Below, in pieces: positions 1 to 6,057 of a stretch of 6,057 nt of DNA (its first letter is position 1; each line of letters opens with the position of its first letter). Below the pieces are notes generated by a model. That model was given only the letters and a program-made list of their open reading frames with translations, was not told where the DNA came from and ran no database searches. The stretch is taken from contig JACADX010000317.1 in NCBI GenBank assembly GCA_013389125.1, positions 1 to 6,057 of the forward strand, given 5' to 3'. A program made the position numbers and the translations under genes. The DNA comes from Parvularculaceae bacterium. GTDB taxonomy: Bacteria; Pseudomonadota; Alphaproteobacteria; Caulobacterales; Parvularculaceae.

Positions 1-1
1 A

Positions 2-1489
2 GCCGCGCCCTTCGTCATTGACCGCCGCCAGTTCAAGGAGGACGGCGTCGGCTATCTCGATCGCAGCCGGGCGCACATTTACATTCAGGAAGAGCGCGGC
101 GGCGAGCCGCGGCAGGTCACGTTCGGCGACTATGAGGATTCCGCCCCGCAGTGGCGCCCCGACGGCGCCGAGATCGTCTTTGTCAGCAACCGGACGGAAG
201 AGCCGGACTCCAATGACAATACGGATCTTTGGATCGTCTCGGCGTCACGGAAGGCGAACGATCGGAAGCCGCGGCGCCTGACGACGAACGAGGGCGCTGA
301 CGCCGCGCCCTCATGGAGCGCCGACGGAACGCGCGTCGCCTATGTCTCGTCCGTCAATCCGAAGCTCTTCTGGTATTCGACGAACCACCTCGCGGTCATC
401 GACGCCGCCGGCGGCGCGCCGCGGCTCGTCACGAAGGCTATAGACCGCAATATCGGCGTTCCGCGTTTTGCCATCTCGGGCGACAAGGTGATCGCGACCA
501 TGGAGGCGGAAGGAGAACAGCGGATCGTCGAGATTTCACTTGCGACCGGCGAGGCGAAATCGCTGATCGCCGGCGCCGATACCGTTTATGAATTCGATCA
601 CCACCCTTCGGGCGCGCTCGCGGCGCCATTGAGCCGGCCCGATCTGCCGGGCGAGATCTTTCTCTACGCAAACGGAGCGCTGACACAGACGACCCGCGTC
701 AATGAGGAAGCGTTGAGGGACGTTCGCTTCGTCCGCCAGCAGCGCGTCAGCTTCAAAAGCGGGGACGGTACGATGATCCACGGCTTCGTCTACGCGCCGA
801 CGAGCGGCAGGAAGCGCGCGCCGGCGATCCTCAACATTCATGGCGGCCCGACATCGCAATATGACGGCGCCTTCGATCCTGAAGCGCAGCTTTACGCCGC
901 GAGCGGGTTTGCGGTCATCCAGCCGAATCCCCGCGGCTCGACGGGCTTCGGCGAGAAGTTCGCTGCGGCGCTGTTCGCCGACTGGGGCGGCGTCGATTTC
1001 GGCGACGTGATGGCGGCGGTCGATGACGCGGTCGCGCGCGGGATCGCCGATCCAGAAAGGCTAGGCGTCGGCGGGTGGTCATACGGCGGCATTTTGACGA
1101 ACCATGTCATCACCAAGACGGATCGCTTCAAGGCCGCAATCTCGGGCGCGAGCGAGGTCGTCTATGTCGGCAATTACGGCCACGACATCTATCAGAAGGA
1201 GTGGGAGTGGGAGCTCGGGCTTCCCTGGGAAAACCGTGAGACGTGGGACAGACTCACGCCTTTCTATGACATCGCCAAGGTGACGACGCCGACGCTCGTC
1301 ATCGGCGGCGAGGAAGATTGGAACGTCCCGATCCTCAACTCGGAACAGCTCTATCAGGCGCTGCGGCGCCTCGGCGTTCCGACCGAACTTGTCGTTTATC
1401 CCGACGAAGATCATTCGATTGATCGGCCGAGCTTCGTGCGCGACCGGTACGAACGCTATCTCGCCTGGTACAGGAAATATCTGCGGTGA
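2..1489 (+). CDS. S9-family serine peptidase (acylaminoacyl-peptidase / prolyl oligopeptidase type), 5'-truncated by window edge
   Basis: The frame is open from base 2 to the TGA at 1487-1489, giving 495 residues with no start in view. S9C peptidases are usually about 650-700 residues, so roughly 150-200 N-terminal residues lie outside. The N-terminal half is beta-propeller: two PD40/TolB-like blades are clear, SAPQWRPDGAEIVFVSNR (visible residues 47-64) and DAAPSWSADGTRVAYVSS (100-117). The C-terminal half is an alpha/beta hydrolase with the oxyanion motif HGGP (from residue 280), the nucleophile elbow GWSYGG with Ser360 (codon 1079-1081), Asp439 in GGEEDWNVP (1316-1318) and His471 in DEDHS (1412-1414), so the full triad is present. 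The family removes residues or acyl-amino acids from short peptides, the propeller limiting substrate size. The GTG at 488 is internal and is not the start, because the upstream blades are in the same frame. Location cannot be judged without the N-terminus. Family is certain; exact substrate is unknown. Confidence 0.95.
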   Translation, partial: AAPFVIDRRQFKEDGVGYLDRSRAHIYIQEERGGEPRQVTFGDYEDSAPQWRPDGAEIVFVSNRTEEPDSNDNTDLWIVSASRKANDRKPRRLTTNEGADAAPSWSADGTRVAYVSSVNPKLFWYSTNHLAVIDAAGGAPRLVTKAIDRNIGVPRFAISGDKVIATMEAEGEQRIVEISLATGEAKSLIAGADTVYEFDHHPSGALAAPLSRPDLPGEIFLYANGALTQTTRVNEEALRDVRFVRQQRVSFKSGDGTMIHGFVYAPTSGRKRAPAILNIHGGPTSQYDGAFDPEAQLYAASGFAVIQPNPRGSTGFGEKFAAALFADWGGVDFGDVMAAVDDAVARGIADPERLGVGGWSYGGILTNHVITKTDRFKAAISGASEVVYVGNYGHDIYQKEWEWELGLPWENRETWDRLTPFYDIAKVTTPTLVIGGEEDWNVPILNSEQLYQALRRLGVPTELVVYPDEDHSIDRPSFVRDRYERYLAWYRKYLR

Positions 1490-1504
1490 TCGCTAAGCGC
1501 GGCG

Positions 1505-1548
1505 CTAGAGCTTCGCGCCTTGATTCGGAATCAGGGCGCTCACTCTAG
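1505..1548 (+). terminator. Imperfect palindrome after the peptidase gene; probable terminator or dispersed palindromic element
   Basis: Outer arms CTAGAG (1505-1510) and CTCTAG (1543-1548) flank a 4x3 internal loop. Inside it, GCGCCTTGATTC (1515-1526) pairs with GAATCAGGGCGC (1528-1539) over 12 positions, including one T-G wobble; the tip of the stem probably opens to form the real loop. The element starts 15 bp after the peptidase stop and is followed by GTTTTGATTT, a weak T-rich tract. That fits a Rho-independent terminator on the plus strand. The CTAGAG...CTCTAG ends around a GATTCGGAATC core also resemble palindromes scattered between genes in some Hyphomicrobiales; this is recollection, not a search result. 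Confidence 0.6.
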
Positions 1549-1560
1549 GTTTTGATTTGC

Positions 1561-1604
1561 GCGGCGTTCTTGCGCAAAACCGCGCGCACTTTTGCGCACG
1601 CCGC
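1561..1604 (-). terminator. Inverted repeat directly behind the GtrA-family gene; possible terminator or 3'-end hairpin
   Basis: TGCGCAAAA (1571-1579) and TTTTGCGCA (1590-1598) form a perfect 9-bp stem with a 10-base loop. It is extended by GCGGCG (1561-1566) pairing with CGCCGC (1599-1604) across a one-sided TTCT bulge, for 15 bp in total. On the minus strand it begins one base after the TAA stop of the GtrA-family gene, the position expected of a transcript-end hairpin. No U-tract follows on that strand, so classical intrinsic termination is uncertain; RNA protection or Rho-assisted stopping are alternatives. Confidence 0.45.
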
Positions 1605-1605
1605 T

Positions 1606-2046
1606 TTAAGACGCCGCGTCGCGCGGGCCGCGCTCGCGAAAAACGAAAAGAGCGCTCATGGCGTAATTGGCGATGAAGCCGAAGAGCGCTGCGGCGGCCT
1701 TGGCGGCGAAGGGACCGATCGCGCCGGCGAAGGCGAGAATGAAGGCCGTCGACATCGCCAGCGACAGGCAGTGCGCGAGAAAGAACCGGCGATAGCCGGG
1801 CCAGGAGAGCGTCGCCGCCGCGCCGTCCTTGCGGAACGTGACATGCGCGTTAACGACGTAGCTCTGCGCGTTCGCGGACAAAAACCCGCATGTGTTCGCA
1901 GCGAGAACCGGAAGCCCGGCATGGAGCAGAGCGGCGAAAACGGCGAATTCGGTGACGACGTTTCCGACGCCGACAGCGCCGAATCGCGCCATCGCTCCTG
2001 AATGCCGGCGAAGCCGCGCGCTGACGGCGGGAGCGGAGATCTGCAT
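1606..2046 (-). CDS. GtrA-family four-helix membrane protein (putative polyprenyl-phosphate-sugar translocation partner)
   Basis: This gene encodes 146 residues, the normal size for the GtrA family (about 120-150). A short basic N-terminus (SARLRRHSGAMARF) precedes four hydrophobic segments at about residues 22-43, 46-66, 88-110 and 114-136. The first carries the family pattern RFGAVGVGNVV and the last ends FGFIANYAMSALFVFR, both typical. In Shigella and Salmonella serotype-conversion cassettes GtrA is proposed to flip undecaprenyl-phosphate-linked sugar to the periplasmic side; biochemical proof is thin. The ATG at 2046-2044 lies 3 bases after the stop of the upstream GT2 gene, with AGGCGG (2060-2055) as a plausible ribosome site inside that gene's last codons, so the two are almost certainly co-transcribed. 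Met19 is a possible alternative start. Family is confident; flippase activity is inferred. Confidence 0.9.
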   Translation of the reverse strand: MQISAPAVSARLRRHSGAMARFGAVGVGNVVTEFAVFAALLHAGLPVLAANTCGFLSANAQSYVVNAHVTFRKDGAAATLSWPGYRRFFLAHCLSLAMSTAFILAFAGAIGPFAAKAAAALFGFIANYAMSALFVFRERGPRDAAS

Positions 2047-2049
2047 CGA

Positions 2050-3069
2050 TCAGACCGCCTGGCGGACGCTCGTCCGGTCCGCGCCGATATCCGACGGATA
2101 GACTTCCGTCGCGAAATAAAGCGGCCGCTGTTTCGTCTCATTGAAGACGCGGCCGAGATATTCGCCGATGACGCCGAGGACCATGAGCTGAATGCCGCCA
2201 AGGAAGAGGACGATGACGACAAGCGTCGGAAAGCCGGGCACCGGATCGCCGAAGAAAAGCGTCTTCAGGATGAAGAAGGCGCCGGCGAGAAAGGCGGTTA
2301 GCGCCGTCGCAAATCCGAAATAGGTCGAGACTTTCAAGGGCGCGAGTGTTGACGACGTTATGCCTTCGATCGACAGGTTCCAGAGGCGCCAGTAATTCCA
2401 CTTTGTCGTTCCGGCGGCGCGCGGCGCGCGGTCGTAGAGAATCTCCTTCGACGGAAAGCCGATCCACGCGAAAATGCCCTTCATGAAGCGATGATGTTCG
2501 CGCATCGAACAAACCGCGTCGACCGCCTTGCGGCTCATCAGCCGGAAGTCGCCGACATTTTCCGGAACGTCGACGGCGCCGACCCGGTGAATGAGTTTGT
2601 AGAACAAGGTCGCCGTTAGCCGCTTCACCGGCCCGTCGCCGTTTCGTTCGCGCCGCCGCGCGTAAACGACATCGTATCCTTCGCGCCAGCCGGCAATCAT
2701 CTCGGCGATGACTTCCGGGGGGTCCTGAAGGTCGGCGTCGATGACGACGACAGCGTCACCCTTGGCAAGATCAAGACCGGCCGTCGTCGCGATCTCCTTG
2801 CCGAAATTCCGCGACAGGTCGACAATCGCAATTCGCCCATGCGTTTTCCGCAGCCGCATCATCAGTTCAAGGGTCGAATCGCTGCTGCCGTCATTGACGA
2901 AGACGATCTCATAGGGCTGCGCGATCGCGCGCATCGCCGCTTCGACCGAGGCGACAAACGTCGCGAGGTTCTCAGATTCGTTGTAGGCGGGACAGACGAC
3001 GGAAAGGAGCTTCGGCCGCGCCTCGGCGCGCGGCGTCGCCGCCGGCAAGGTCGTTTTTCGCTTCGACAT
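2050..3069 (-). CDS. GtrB/ArnC-like family 2 glycosyltransferase (polyprenyl-phosphate sugar synthase)
   Basis: The product is 339 residues, matching the usual 310-340 of this family. The cytoplasmic GT-A domain carries SVVCPAYNE (23-31), VNDGSSDST (58-66), LSRNFGKE (85-92) and the metal/nucleotide motif DADLQDPPE (111-119, DxD at Asp111 and Asp113), then GDFRLMSRKA (173-182). Two C-terminal membrane helices lie at about 247-272 and 280-304, followed by the hallmark tail GEYLGRVFNETKQRPLY (302-318). Enzymes of this type transfer a sugar from a nucleotide donor to undecaprenyl or another polyprenyl phosphate at the inner face of the membrane; the sugar cannot be deduced. The start is the ATG at 3069-3067, preceded by GGAG (3080-3077) with a 7-base spacer. 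The frame stays open upstream to 3441, but that part is antisense to the divergent gene and precedes the GT2 fold. It heads a two-gene unit with the GtrA-family gene. Confidence 0.93.
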   Translation of the reverse strand: MSKRKTTLPAATPRAEARPKLLSVVCPAYNESENLATFVASVEAAMRAIAQPYEIVFVNDGSSDSTLELMMRLRKTHGRIAIVDLSRNFGKEIATTAGLDLAKGDAVVVIDADLQDPPEVIAEMIAGWREGYDVVYARRRERNGDGPVKRLTATLFYKLIHRVGAVDVPENVGDFRLMSRKAVDAVCSMREHHRFMKGIFAWIGFPSKEILYDRAPRAAGTTKWNYWRLWNLSIEGITSSTLAPLKVSTYFGFATALTAFLAGAFFILKTLFFGDPVPGFPTLVVIVLFLGGIQLMVLGVIGEYLGRVFNETKQRPLYFATEVYPSDIGADRTSVRQAV

Positions 3070-3147
3070 CAGTCGTCTCCGGGCCCGGCCGCCAGCATCC
3101 CCGAAATAGATAACTTTTCGTTTATGGCGCGATGGTAAACGAGCGGG
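3070..3147. promoter_or_regulatory. Divergent intergenic region, presumed promoters for both glycosyltransferase transcripts
   Basis: These 78 bp separate two gene starts that point away from each other, so promoters for both directions should lie here or inside the opposite gene. It holds an AT-rich patch (about 3103-3124) unlike the GC-rich surroundings. On the minus strand, TTTACC followed downstream by a TTATCTA-like hexamer (around 3107-3114) could be a degenerate promoter, but the spacing is not convincing. On the plus side no good Shine-Dalgarno is seen before the ATG at 3148, only GAG/GGG in GAGCGGG. The presence of promoters is inferred from gene arrangement, not from clear motifs. 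Confidence 0.35.
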
Positions 3148-4401
3148 ATGGCAGAGGCGACCAGCTTCGCGGAGCAGTTTCCGCTCATTTATCGACTTTT
3201 TACGACGCGGCTCAAATGGAGCCTTGCGGCGATGGCGGCGCTTTTCCTCTCGATCGCGGTCATCCTCTATGGCGAACTCATTCTCGAGTCCGAAGGCCTC
3301 TTCACCAAAGCGGGCCCGATCATCGGCGGCGACTTCATGGTGTTCCACTTCGCCGCGAGCGTCGCTGGCGCGCCGGACATGATCGCCATTTACGAGATGG
3401 CGAACTTGAAGGCGATGCTGGAGGCGCTCCATCCGGGGCATGGCGAATTCAACTTCGCCTGGATGTACCCGCCGACAATGTCCCTATTGATTTCGCCGTT
3501 CGGCGACGTTCCTTACCTCGCGGGCTTTGTCCTATGGGTTGCGCTGTTCGGCGGCGCCTTTTTCATTACAGCACGTCATCTGTGGTCGGACAAATGGGCG
3601 CTCTTCTTTCTCGCCTCCTGTCCTGCGGTGTTTCAGGCGGTCATTACGGGGCAGAACGGTTTCTTGACGGCGACCCTTCTCACGCTCGCCGCCGCCTTCG
3701 CCGATCGGCGTCCGATTCTTGCCGGCGTCGCCGCGGGCCTTCTGACGATTAAGCCCCAACTCGGTCTCCTTATCCCAATCGCGTTTCTTGCAGGCGGATG
3801 CTGGCGGGCGATCGTGGCGGCGGCGCTGACGGCGGTCATTCTCGCCTCGGCGAGCCTTGTCGCCTACGGAACGACGGCATGGATCGGGTTCATCGACGCG
3901 GTTTTGGCGCACGGCGCGCGCATGGGCGCGGTCGGCTTTCCGATCAACAAGCTCGTCTCGCCCTTCGGCTTTGCGACCATGCTTGGCGCGCCGGCGTCGG
4001 TCGCGGGCGCCGTGCAACTTGCAGCGACGCTTGCGCTCGCCGCCTACATCGCCTTCATCTGGCGGCGCGCGCGCGACTGGGACATACGCGCGGCGGCGCT
4101 TATCGCTTCAGCGCCGCTCGCAACGCCTTACGCATTCTACTATGAGATTGTCATCATGGCGCCGGCGCTATTGTTGATAGCGAAGCGCGCCGTTGAAATC
4201 GGCTGGCTCCGCCATGAACGTCTGACTCTGATCGCCGCCTGGATTTTTCCGCTGATAATGCCTGGCGAAAGCGGCGCGTACGCCCTCCCGACCTGCGCGC
4301 TCGGCGCCTCCCTCGTTTTCCTCATCGTTGCGCGCCGCGCGTTGAAAGCGGCAGGCGCTACGTACGCCACCGGAGCGACGCCGGCGCTAATGGGTTCTTG
4401 A
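3148..4401 (+). CDS. DUF2029 / GT87-family membrane glycosyltransferase (GT-C fold)
   Basis: The product is 417 residues and strongly hydrophobic, with about 9-11 predicted membrane segments (for example 22-42, 122-142, 150-166, 170-185, 188-214, 219-240, 283-304, 332-347, 359-372, 380-396). Family features visible are Asp62 in GGDFMVF on the first outer loop, where GT-C enzymes place their catalytic acid; MYPPTMSLLISP (106-117); TGQNGF (167-172); KPQLGLLIP (202-210); and ATPYAFYYE (325-333). GT87 includes mycobacterial PimE, which uses polyprenyl-phosphate mannose to extend a lipid glycan outside the cytoplasm. By analogy this enzyme would transfer a polyprenyl-linked sugar to a periplasmic acceptor, which fits its GT2 and GtrA-family neighbours. 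The ATG at 3148 is the furthest possible start because a TAA at 3136-3138 is in frame; ribosome binding looks weak. The 3' end overlaps the convergent Rieske gene by 44 bp. Donor and acceptor are unknown. Confidence 0.88.
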   Translation: MAEATSFAEQFPLIYRLFTTRLKWSLAAMAALFLSIAVILYGELILESEGLFTKAGPIIGGDFMVFHFAASVAGAPDMIAIYEMANLKAMLEALHPGHGEFNFAWMYPPTMSLLISPFGDVPYLAGFVLWVALFGGAFFITARHLWSDKWALFFLASCPAVFQAVITGQNGFLTATLLTLAAAFADRRPILAGVAAGLLTIKPQLGLLIPIAFLAGGCWRAIVAAALTAVILASASLVAYGTTAWIGFIDAVLAHGARMGAVGFPINKLVSPFGFATMLGAPASVAGAVQLAATLALAAYIAFIWRRARDWDIRAAALIASAPLATPYAFYYEIVIMAPALLLIAKRAVEIGWLRHERLTLIAAWIFPLIMPGESGAYALPTCALGASLVFLIVARRALKAAGATYATGATPALMGS

Positions 4402-5398
4402 AGCCGCTTTCCCGGCGCTCTTGCCAGGCCCGCTTCAGCCGCAGATACCATTTCGCCGGCTCGTCCGCCTCGCCGAAATAGAGCGGGCGATGCTCGCCTC
4501 GCTTCAGGTTTTCATTCTGCAGGCTGAGGATCGCGCCATCTTGCGCGAGGAAGTCATCCGCCATCGACTGCGCGACAGGCCGGATGAGATCCAGCACCGC
4601 GAAGTCCCAGAAAATCACGTGCGCAATGCGCGTCATCTGCGGTTCGGCCGGCGTCATGGCGGTCAGGCCGAGTATGCGGCGCCGGTCATTGCGAATATGC
4701 TCGAGCCGCAATGCCGGCAGCCTGAACTCGATTTCGGTCGTCGGGGCGCCGCCGATGAATTTGTAGATGCGGGTATTCGTCGACGGCCGGTGCGCCAACA
4801 TCTTGAAACCGAGCGGCGTCGGTTCGTACGACTTTACTTTGTCGCGGCGCGCCGCGCCCTCGCGCCACCACCATTGTTTGTGCACGGTCGGCGTGTGCGC
4901 CGGGTCCACGAGACCGATCACCGCCTCGTCGAAGGGGCCCGCCGCGTCGACGATGGTCGCCGACTTCGGACGGAATCCTTCGGAGAGCCCGATATCGGGC
5001 GGAGCGGTTTCGGGCGCGCCGTCGCCATGGTGAATCCAAATAAGCCCGTTCGCCTCGTGAAGGGCGAAGCGCTTCGTCGATATGGTCGACGGATCGCGCG
5101 CTTCCTCTGAGTGGAGGGCGGGAACAGCCGCGCATTTTCCGTCGGACGCCCGGAAGGCCCAGGCGTGATAGGGGCACTCGACCGCCGTCTCGCCGGCGAT
5201 TTCGCAGAGCCGTCCGGCGGAAAGCGGCGCTGCGCGATGCGGGCAGACGTCGCGCAGCGCGAAGACGACGCTCGCCTTCGTTCGCCCAAGGACGATCGGA
5301 TCGCCGAAAAGAATGCGGCGCAGCATAGCGCCCGGCTTCACCTCAGCGGAAAGCGCGGCGAGATACCAGAGCCCGTCGAGGGGTTCATTCGCGCTCAT
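4358..5398 (-). CDS. Rieske [2Fe-2S] non-haem iron oxygenase, vanillate O-demethylase (VanA/DdmC)-like oxygenase component
   Basis: The product is 346 residues, the size of VanA-type oxygenases. The N-terminal Rieske domain opens with LWYLAALSAEVKPG (10-23) and has the cluster ligands C52-P-H54 and C75-P-Y-H78. The catalytic domain has the bridging Asp and two His in LVDPAHTPTVH (163-173: Asp165, His168, His173). A likely third iron ligand is Asp287 in AQDGAILSLQ (285-294). Such enzymes use O2 and electrons from a partner reductase for demethylation or hydroxylation. Oddities: 20 residues separate H54 and C75, against about 15-17 usually, with an extra Cys65; the expected YHGW is YHAW; and Gly162 stands where the dicamba monooxygenase alignment has a conserved Asn. 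No reductase or ferredoxin gene is in the window. The ATG (5398-5396) overlaps the recR stop as ATGA, and no good Shine-Dalgarno is seen, so translation is probably coupled to recR. Substrate is unknown. Confidence 0.92.
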   Translation of the reverse strand: MSANEPLDGLWYLAALSAEVKPGAMLRRILFGDPIVLGRTKASVVFALRDVCPHRAAPLSAGRLCEIAGETAVECPYHAWAFRASDGKCAAVPALHSEEARDPSTISTKRFALHEANGLIWIHHGDGAPETAPPDIGLSEGFRPKSATIVDAAGPFDEAVIGLVDPAHTPTVHKQWWWREGAARRDKVKSYEPTPLGFKMLAHRPSTNTRIYKFIGGAPTTEIEFRLPALRLEHIRNDRRRILGLTAMTPAEPQMTRIAHVIFWDFAVLDLIRPVAQSMADDFLAQDGAILSLQNENLKRGEHRPLYFGEADEPAKWYLRLKRAWQERRESGFKNPLAPASLRWRT

Positions 5399-6000
5399 GC
5401 GGGCCGTCGCGTCTTCATCGCCGCGGCGAGCGTTCCTTCATCAAGATAGTCAAGCTCGCCGCCGACCGGCACGCCCTGGCTGAGGCGCGTTACCGAAACC
5501 CTGCTCGAGGAAAGCTGGTCGCAAAGGTAATGCGCGGTCGTCTGGCCGTCGACGGTCGAAGGAAGCGCGAGAACGACTTCCTTGACGCCGCCGACCGATA
5601 CGCGCGCGACGAGGGATCCGATGTTGAGGTCATTGGGCCCGATCCCGTCGAGCGGCGACAGGAGGCCGCCGAGGACATGATAGCGGCCCTTGTGCGCGCC
5701 GGCGCGCTCAAGCGCCCAAAGATCGCCGACGTCCTGAACGACGCACAGGACGCCGGGATCGCGCGAGGCGTCGGCGCAGATCGCGCAAGGGTCGATCGAG
5801 TCCCAGTTGCCGCATGTTCCGCACGCCTTCACCTTGTCGGCGGCGTCGATGAGCGCGAAGGCGAGGGGACGCATCAGCGGCTCGCGCTTTTTGAGAAGAT
5901 GGAGCGCTGCGCGCTTGGCTGACCGCGGACCCAATCCCGGCAGCTTCGCGAGAAGGTCGATAAGGCGCTGAAGTTCGGGGCCGATATTGGGAGAGGGCAT
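5395..6000 (-). CDS. recR: Recombination mediator protein RecR
   Basis: This is a complete 201-residue RecR, the family's normal length. In order it has an N-terminal helix-hairpin-helix region (LAKLPGLGPRSAKRAALHLL, 17-36), a C4 zinc finger with Cys60, Cys63, Cys72 and Cys75, a Toprim domain (about 83-175) with VVQDVGDLWALERAG (87-101) and VDGQTTAHYL (150-159), and the signature C-terminus GVPVGGELDYLDEGTL (176-191). RecR works with RecO (and RecF) in the cytoplasm to load RecA onto SSB-coated single-stranded DNA at gaps. The ATG at 6000-5998 is the only sensible start: in the same frame upstream there is a stop at 6030-6028 and no start codon between. The Shine-Dalgarno is poor (AAGA-like). 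The stop overlaps the next gene as ATGA. In many bacteria ybaB and dnaX precede recR, but neither can be recognised in the 57 bases left. Confidence 0.98.
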   Translation of the reverse strand: MPSPNIGPELQRLIDLLAKLPGLGPRSAKRAALHLLKKREPLMRPLAFALIDAADKVKACGTCGNWDSIDPCAICADASRDPGVLCVVQDVGDLWALERAGAHKGRYHVLGGLLSPLDGIGPNDLNIGSLVARVSVGGVKEVVLALPSTVDGQTTAHYLCDQLSSSRVSVTRLSQGVPVGGELDYLDEGTLAAAMKTRRPA

Positions 6001-6004
6001 GAAT

Positions 6005-6057
6005 TCAATTCTTGGCGCGCTCGGCGCTCATGCGCCGCGAGAATCGGGGGTTTCCAC
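6005..6057 (-). other. Upstream flank of recR; possible 3' end of a preceding gene
   Basis: On the minus strand one frame reads GNPRFSRRMSAERAKN and stops at TGA 6007-6005, four bases before the recR start. That spacing would suit the end of an operon partner. The 16 residues do not resemble the C-terminus of YbaB/EbfC that I would expect there, and another frame stays open across the recR start. This may simply be leader sequence; nothing firm can be called. Confidence 0.15.

Noticed and set aside
488..1489. A separate 333-residue hydrolase starting at the GTG at 488
   Set aside because: The frame continues unbroken to base 2 with in-frame propeller blades, so this is an internal codon of a longer S9 peptidase.
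1656..2301. Several open frames on both strands across the GtrA-family and GT2 3' region (188 codons minus; 149 and 99 codons plus)
   Set aside because: Ser/Arg- or Glu/Arg-rich shadow frames over two well-supported genes.
3070..3441. A 124-residue N-terminal extension of the GT2 glycosyltransferase, open on the minus strand to an ATG at 3441
   Set aside because: It is highly charged, lies antisense to the start of the well-supported GT87 gene, precedes the usual family start, and the ATG at 3069 has a good GGAG ribosome site.
3132..3752. A 206-codon open frame starting 16 bp before the GT87 start
   Set aside because: It overlaps the GT87 gene in another frame, is Arg/Gly-rich without family motifs, whereas the 3148 frame shows clear membrane segments and DUF2029 motifs.
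4421..5110. A 229-codon open frame on the plus strand
   Set aside because: It is the antisense shadow of the Rieske oxygenase; the Arg-rich composition and lack of any recognisable domain are typical of GC-rich mirror frames.
1..6057. A phage-borne serotype-conversion island around the GtrA/GtrB genes
   Set aside because: No integrase, tRNA attachment site, flanking repeats or base-composition change is visible, and the flanking genes are ordinary chromosomal ones.

Overview
This is a GC-rich chromosomal window. The codon use and gene types fit an alphaproteobacterium, probably of the Hyphomicrobiales (Rhizobiales); a methanotroph-like or Beijerinckiaceae/Methylocystis-like host is a guess from overall style and was not tested. 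I see no phage, transposon, CRISPR array, tRNA or rRNA. Coding density is very high: the only non-coding gaps are about 116 bp (1490-1605), 78 bp (3070-3147) and the last 57 bp, which may itself be the edge of another gene.

Layout. (1) 2-1489, plus strand: the C-terminal 495 residues of an S9-family serine peptidase, with its start outside the window. (2) 1490-1605: a convergent intergenic gap with two strong inverted repeats. One is probably a terminator or dispersed palindrome behind the peptidase. The other sits directly behind the gene arriving from the right. (3) 3069-1606, minus strand: a two-gene unit of a GtrB/ArnC-like polyprenyl-phosphate glycosyltransferase (GT2) followed after 3 bp by a GtrA-family four-helix membrane protein. 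(4) 3148-4401, plus strand, divergent from that unit: a multi-spanning DUF2029/GT87 (GT-C fold) glycosyltransferase. (5) 6000-4358, minus strand: recR followed by a Rieske non-haem iron oxygenase of the vanillate-demethylase type, joined by an ATGA stop/start overlap. The oxygenase 3' end overlaps the DUF2029 gene by 44 bp.

How the genes may work together. The three central genes look like one envelope-glycosylation module. GT2 would load a sugar onto undecaprenyl phosphate at the cytoplasmic face, GtrA would help move the lipid-linked sugar across the membrane, and the GT87 protein would use it as donor on a periplasmic acceptor. This is the logic of gtrA-gtrB-gtrC cassettes and of PimE-type enzymes; sugar and acceptor cannot be read from the sequence. 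RecR is ordinary recombinational-repair housekeeping. The Rieske oxygenase coupled to it has an unknown substrate and no reductase gene in the window. The peptidase appears unrelated to the rest.
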